A stretch of DNA of 27,305 nucleotides from an uncultured Eubacteriales bacterium (lineage in GTDB: Bacteria > Bacillota > Clostridia > Lachnospirales > Lachnospiraceae). Shown here piece by piece: positions 24,240-27,305 of the stretch. The translations under genes were made by a program, and so were the position numbers. The stretch covers positions 1 to 27,305 of the forward strand of contig UQXZ01000018.1 in NCBI GenBank assembly GCA_900545225.1. Reading direction: 5' to 3'. The notes beneath the pieces were generated by a model. It ran no database searches. It was not told the origin of the DNA and saw only the letters and a program-made list of their open reading frames with translations. Every line of letters begins with the position of its first letter. Position 1 is the first letter of the stretch.

Positions 24240-24830
24240 TTACTTCATAAACTGATCAAGCGCCTGGTTGAGTGTATCGATAACATCCTCATCACCGTGT
24301 TCTACTGAATCGATAATACAATGTGTAAGGTGCTCTTTAAGAATCTCTCTTCCTATGTTATTAACGGAAGACTTAACTGCCGCAAGCTGAACCAAAACGT
24401 CTGAGCAGTCAATACCATTTTCAACCATTAACTTTACATGCTGCATATGTCCAATTGCTCGACTAAATCTGTTGAGGATTTTTTTAGTATGTGCCGGATC
24501 ATGCTGATGTCCGTGTTCTGAACCGTCTGCATGTGTATGAGTATGTGCATCCTTATCGATAAACACAATCTTGTTATCAATCTCTTCCTGAGTTGCAATT
24601 TTTACTTTTACAATACCATGATCCTTAATATGTACATGTGTATATCCTTCTTCATGCATTTTCTCATGAGTTGCCTCATCTATTTCTTTAACTGAAGAAT
24701 GTGAATGTTCTTTGGAATGTGTATGTGAATGGCTGTGAGAATGATCATCTGTATGAGCATGTGTATGATTGTGCGGTAATTCTCCGTGCTTTCGCTTATA
24801 CTCATCAGCATTTTCTTCAATATTGCCCAT
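24240..24830 (-). CDS. CsoR/RcnR-family metal-sensing repressor with His-rich N-terminal extension
   Basis: The C-terminal 85 residues (about 112-196) are a CsoR/FrmR (DUF156) four-helix protein: HTKKILNRFSRAIGHMQHV, GIDCSDVLVQLAAVKSSV, ILKEHLTHCI. The expected metal-site pattern is present as Cys142, His167 and Cys171, the Cys-His-Cys set of Cu(I)-type CsoR sensors. The first 114 residues are atypical. They contain 24 His, in runs such as NHTHAHTDDHSHSHSHTHS and AHTHTHADGSEHGHQH, flanking a small segment HVHIKDHGIVKVKIA. CsoR proteins are usually about 90 residues. The His-rich part may bind Ni, Zn, Co or Cu. AGGGGG precedes the ATG. No metal transporter is adjacent, so the target is unknown. 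Confidence 0.9.
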   Translation of the reverse strand: MGNIEENADEYKRKHGELPHNHTHAHTDDHSHSHSHTHSKEHSHSSVKEIDEATHEKMHEEGYTHVHIKDHGIVKVKIATQEEIDNKIVFIDKDAHTHTHADGSEHGHQHDPAHTKKILNRFSRAIGHMQHVKLMVENGIDCSDVLVQLAAVKSSVNNIGREILKEHLTHCIIDSVEHGDEDVIDTLNQALDQFMK

Positions 24831-24881
24831 TTATTTTACCCCCTATTTTTAATATAAAATGAAAATCATACTTCCAGCTTA

Positions 24882-24910
24882 ATTATATCGGAAATATTTA
24901 TCCCATAATT
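24882..24910 (-). promoter_or_regulatory. Tentative promoter/operator region of the CsoR-like gene
   Basis: A perfect TATAAT (24882-24887, minus strand) lies about 50 bases upstream of the start codon. Overlapping its upstream side is an imperfect palindrome GGATAAATATTTCC (24890-24903). No good -35 box is seen. Autoregulation by CsoR-family proteins is common, but this site does not resemble the GC-rich operators known for CsoR or RcnR. Confidence 0.25.
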
Positions 24911-25045
24911 TACAACATCTAAAACGCAATTAAATTACATTTTTACAATTACAAATAATTATATCATTAACCTGTTATGCTTTTATACTACTTTTTTTAC
25001 ATCCATAATAAAAAGTGATTTTTTTACAATTTATTTTTCAGATAA

Positions 25046-26137
25046 TCACATATTATTTAATATACCAAGAAGTACCGCATCCCCGTATAAATCATCTGTT
25101 TCCATGTGTTCAATGACATATTCAAAGTTTATGTATGAATGTTCAAACTGTCTTGAATATAAATGGAAAATATCTGCAATATTTTCATCTGAAATTTCTT
25201 TATGAACATATAAATATGCTTCACATAGCTTTCTGCACACAATAAATGCAACAACTGCTTTTTTTACCTGGTCAAGTGTATTATCGTCATATACGGCCTG
25301 CAGTAAAAATCTGTAAATGTAGTAAAACATAATGTTTTCAAAAGCATAATTATTGCTTTCAGCATTTACCATATGCTCTTTTAAATGCTCTCTTTCATCA
25401 GCTGAAGCATTTTTGTATGCATCATATTCCTCAAGCCTTTTAAACCAGTCCTTATTTATGACTTCATAGCCTTCAAAAGGCTTAAGCATATATTCGATAT
25501 CATACTTGGAATACTCAGGATTATTTATGGTATCAAAATCTTTGATAGTTTCAATGTCTTCCTCATATTCCCATTCAAAGACTTTTTTATAAATCTGCTC
25601 CAGTCTTTCTGACATGGTGCCCAAAGATTTATCAAATATAATTTTAAAAATGTCTTTTCTTAACTGAATAAGCTCAAAGTAAAATGATGCATCAATATCA
25701 TTATATGTGGTAACTAATTCGTCATTAGTTTCAGATACTAACTTTGCTTCATCCAGACTCATAAACATTTCAGCTACTACAGGGCAGGACGGAGCAACAC
25801 CTATTTCTCTTGTTGCACCGTATTCATTTTTAAATCTAGGAAACTCATCACAGGTTTCACATAAAGCACTCTCTCCAAGTGCCTTGTATAGATCACAGAG
25901 ATTTTCATTATCAAGAAACGGACAGCGCATATTTTCGGTAAGGGTAAATGTACATCCTCCCTCTTCCTTTGGAACCATTACATTTTCCAGACGTTCACCA
26001 ATTTCACCTTTCTGCTTCTTATAAAATTCATATGATTGCTCATCTACATCTACATCCCAGCCTGCGCAGCATGTATCACTACATTTATCAGCGATACATT
26101 TAAAATCTTTATAATAATTGGGTGTAACAATTTTCAT
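25046..26137 (-). CDS. FliB-like (flagellin lysine N-methylase family) Cys-rich protein
   Basis: From ATG 26137 the 363-residue protein begins MKIVTPNYYKDFKCIADKCS and has the family's Cys motif C14-x4-C19-x3-C23-C24 followed by AGWDVDVDE. Further Cys-containing segments are GGCTFTLTENMRCPFLDNENLC, LCETCDEFPR and SCPVVAEM, suggesting a bound metal or Fe-S cluster. The remainder is helical and poorly conserved. FliB methylates flagellin lysines in Salmonella, but members are widespread in Clostridia, also without flagella. No flagellar gene is in this window, so the substrate is open. A longer frame starts at 26218, but it would overlap the lgt terminator; GAGGATAATGAA supports 26137. Confidence 0.8.
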   Translation of the reverse strand: MKIVTPNYYKDFKCIADKCSDTCCAGWDVDVDEQSYEFYKKQKGEIGERLENVMVPKEEGGCTFTLTENMRCPFLDNENLCDLYKALGESALCETCDEFPRFKNEYGATREIGVAPSCPVVAEMFMSLDEAKLVSETNDELVTTYNDIDASFYFELIQLRKDIFKIIFDKSLGTMSERLEQIYKKVFEWEYEEDIETIKDFDTINNPEYSKYDIEYMLKPFEGYEVINKDWFKRLEEYDAYKNASADEREHLKEHMVNAESNNYAFENIMFYYIYRFLLQAVYDDNTLDQVKKAVVAFIVCRKLCEAYLYVHKEISDENIADIFHLYSRQFEHSYINFEYVIEHMETDDLYGDAVLLGILNNM

Positions 26138-26192
26138 TTCATTATCCTCAAATGTTTTCTGGCATTTTCTTACAGTAATCAGTAAGCGTATC

Positions 26193-26205
26193 CGCATGCC
26201 ATGCG
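26193..26205. promoter_or_regulatory. Palindrome CGCATG-C-CATGCG upstream of the FliB-like gene
   Basis: A 6-bp inverted repeat with one central base, about 55 bases upstream of the FliB-like start and just after the lgt terminator. GC-rich for its surroundings, so possibly an operator; no regulator can be named. Confidence 0.25.
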
Positions 26206-26236
26206 TACAAAAATGCATGCATTTTTTGCATGCATT
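26206..26236 (-). terminator. Rho-independent terminator of lgt
   Basis: A 10-bp stem AATGCATGCA/TGCATGCATT (26212-26221, 26227-26236) with an A5 loop, followed in the minus-strand RNA by TTTTTG. It begins about 20 bases after the lgt stop. Confidence 0.75.
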
Positions 26237-26257
26237 TATAAAATAAGTTTTATACTT

Positions 26258-27046
26258 TTAAATAGTCTCTTCAACAGCCTTCTTATCTCTTCTGTTCTGA
26301 ACGATAAGAATTGCAACGCCTAAAGCAGCTGTAAATATTGCAATAAACTGTGAAGTTGATAATGTTCCTACAGCTCCTCTTGGGTCATCTCTTAAGAATT
26401 CAACCGCAAATCTTCCGGCACTATAGAAAATGATATAAAGACCTGCAATTAAGCCCTTAAATCCCTTTCCTGACTTCTTATTGTATCCTGCGATAGCAAT
26501 AAGAATAAAGAAAATGGCAAAGTCTCCAATAGCTGAATAAATCTGTGTTGGAACAAGAGCTACTCCGCTTGGAGCAAGCCCTGTACTTGGGAAAACCACC
26601 CCCCATTCGCCACCATGTGCCTCCCTGCCGTAGCAACAGCCTGCAAAGAAGCATCCGATTCGACCAAATCCCTGTGCCAATGCAACTTCAGGAATAATAA
26701 GGTCAAAGTATTCAAAGAATGAAACCTTCTTAGCTTTTACATATATAAATGCGCAGATGACACCGGTTATCAGTCCGCCATAAACTACAAATCCTTCTGA
26801 ATGTAACAAAGCGCCTAAAGGATCCCTGACCGTATCTTCCCACTCAACTATCATATAGAGAAGCTTACCGCCAATGAATCCTGTGATGCCGCCAATGATA
26901 CCTGCAATCCAGGCAATATTGCTGTTTATTTTTAACTGCTTGGCTCTTAATTCAAGCACAATAAATGCAGCAATAATGCCGATTCCAATCATCAGACCGT
27001 ACCCATGTACAGGAATGTTTCCTATATTAAAAAGTACAAAATGCAT
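26258..27046 (-). CDS. lgt: Prolipoprotein diacylglyceryl transferase family protein
   Basis: Lgt moves a diacylglyceryl group from phosphatidylglycerol to the lipobox Cys of prolipoproteins, such as the two encoded in this window. The 262-residue protein has about seven membrane helices. It has the family landmarks IPVHGYGLMIGIG near the N-terminus, GFVVYGGLITG (84-94), and a central GRIGCFFAGCCYG (128-140) in place of the classic GRIGNFIN-type signature. A C-terminal RFAVEFLRDDPRG segment follows. Length is normal. The Cys-rich variant loop is seen in many Clostridia family members, some of which may be paralogues with other substrates, so activity is likely but not certain. GGGAG precedes the ATG. 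It is transcribed alone, ending at 26206-26236. Confidence 0.85.
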   Translation of the reverse strand: MHFVLFNIGNIPVHGYGLMIGIGIIAAFIVLELRAKQLKINSNIAWIAGIIGGITGFIGGKLLYMIVEWEDTVRDPLGALLHSEGFVVYGGLITGVICAFIYVKAKKVSFFEYFDLIIPEVALAQGFGRIGCFFAGCCYGREAHGGEWGVVFPSTGLAPSGVALVPTQIYSAIGDFAIFFILIAIAGYNKKSGKGFKGLIAGLYIIFYSAGRFAVEFLRDDPRGAVGTLSTSQFIAIFTAALGVAILIVQNRRDKKAVEETI

Positions 27047-27131
27047 GTTATTTCTCCCACTTGTTTTTACAAAACTATTATGTTAACATTTCATATGATA
27101 GATGATTATATCATTTATATCAATATCATAT

Positions 27132-27225
27132 ACTCTGCACCCTAATCAGGTGTGGTATCTGGTCACACCCCCTCAGTGACCATCTTGCTAAATCAATGGG
27201 CTTTAATCCCATTGATTTTTTTGAT
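27132..27225 (+). ncRNA. Candidate small structured RNA ending in an intrinsic terminator
   Basis: Read on the plus strand, GGTGTG (27149-27154) can pair with CACACC (27164-27169). Alternatively, GGTCAC (27161-27166) pairs with GTGACC (27176-27181); the two helices share bases and exclude each other. Then AATCAATGGG/CCCATTGATT (27191-27200, 27208-27217) forms a 10-bp stem followed by TTTTTGATTTTTT, a good plus-strand terminator. A TATACT box precedes at about 27129-27134 without a clear -35. No plus-strand gene is near. The same stems exist in minus-strand RNA as the lgt leader, where no T-run follows. I match it to no known RNA class. Confidence 0.35.
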
Positions 27226-27251
27226 TTTTTATCAGTTTTTATTATTTAAAA

Positions 27252-27305
27252 ATCGAGTAGGAGGGAAATTTAACTAAATTTCCCGACCTCTCACACCACC
27301 GTGCG
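27252..27305 (-). mobile_element. 3' end of a group II intron (domain VI and part of domain V)
   Basis: On the minus strand, reading in from the window edge, CGCACGGTGG looks like the 3' arm of domain V and is followed by TGTGAGAGGTC. A stem of GGGAAATTT/AAATTTCCC and TCCTACTCGAT come next. GAG-AGG pairs with CCT-A-CTC, leaving one bulged A (27258), seven bases from the predicted 3' splice end CGAT at 27252. This is the classic domain VI branch-point layout of bacterial group II introns. The rest of the intron, including any reverse transcriptase, lies beyond the window. The 3' flank begins with a T-run (TTTTTAAATAAT), compatible with insertion after a terminator hairpin as group IIC introns do, but the class is not proven. 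Confidence 0.75.

Noticed and set aside
24180..24240. Possible tRNA or other RNA gene in the gap after the CsoR-like gene
   Set aside because: No cloverleaf or GGTTCGA-type T loop is present; the sequence is simple AT-rich DNA.
26138..26218. Extended N-terminus of the FliB-like protein (MHFCTHGMRIR...)
   Set aside because: It would begin inside the lgt terminator hairpin and has no ribosome-binding site; ATG 26137 matches family starts.

Overview
The window is low-GC DNA (roughly one third G+C by eye) in which every well-supported complete gene lies on the minus strand. Gene content and order (comM-dprA-topA, rpsB-tsf, pyrH-frr-uppS-cdsA-dxr-rseP) and the style of the surface proteins point to a Clostridia member, most likely a Lachnospiraceae gut or rumen commensal. 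This is inferred from family resemblance; no 16S or similar marker is present. TGA is used as an ordinary stop codon (dxr, rseP, the FliB-like gene, the gene at 21302-22177), so the two in-frame TGAs described below are lesions rather than recoding.

In the direction of transcription (right to left), the right edge holds the 3' end of a group II intron (a domain VI hairpin with a bulged branch-point A), then an unexplained structured non-coding stretch. Next come lgt, a FliB-like Cys-rich protein, a CsoR-family metal sensor with an unusual His-rich N-terminus, a small conserved-looking 86-aa protein coupled to prfC (RF3), and an uncharacterised protein with a PD-(D/E)XK-like core. A lipoprotein cluster follows: a decayed copy and two intact paralogues, each intact one with its own terminator, separated by AT-rich DNA with tandem repeats and an (AATC)n microsatellite. 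After a nearly 1-kb gene-poor stretch carrying a 22-bp repeat array come comM-dprA-topA (DNA uptake and topology). Then rpsB-tsf with a strong promoter and a structured leader, a cell-wall polysaccharide deacetylase with its own promoter and terminator, and the pyrH-frr-uppS-cdsA-dxr-rseP operon (UMP kinase, ribosome recycling, undecaprenyl and phospholipid precursors, isoprenoid precursor, site-2 protease).

The left 3.7 kb is disordered. It holds a large secreted M26-type zinc metallopeptidase whose signal peptide is broken by a TGA and whose C-terminus is cut mid-domain and joined in frame to the C-terminal part of a YybS-like (DUF2232) membrane protein. Just beyond, on the opposite strand, is what looks like a truncated RsmB (NusB-domain) fragment open at the window start. 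This looks like two recombination, or assembly, junctions within 800 bp.

Most of the window is conserved housekeeping sequence. I see no convincing new multi-gene system. The most notable items are the left-edge gene fusion and rearrangement, the His-rich CsoR, the putative nuclease-like protein next to prfC, the lipoprotein and repeat region, and the intron plus structured RNA at the right edge.
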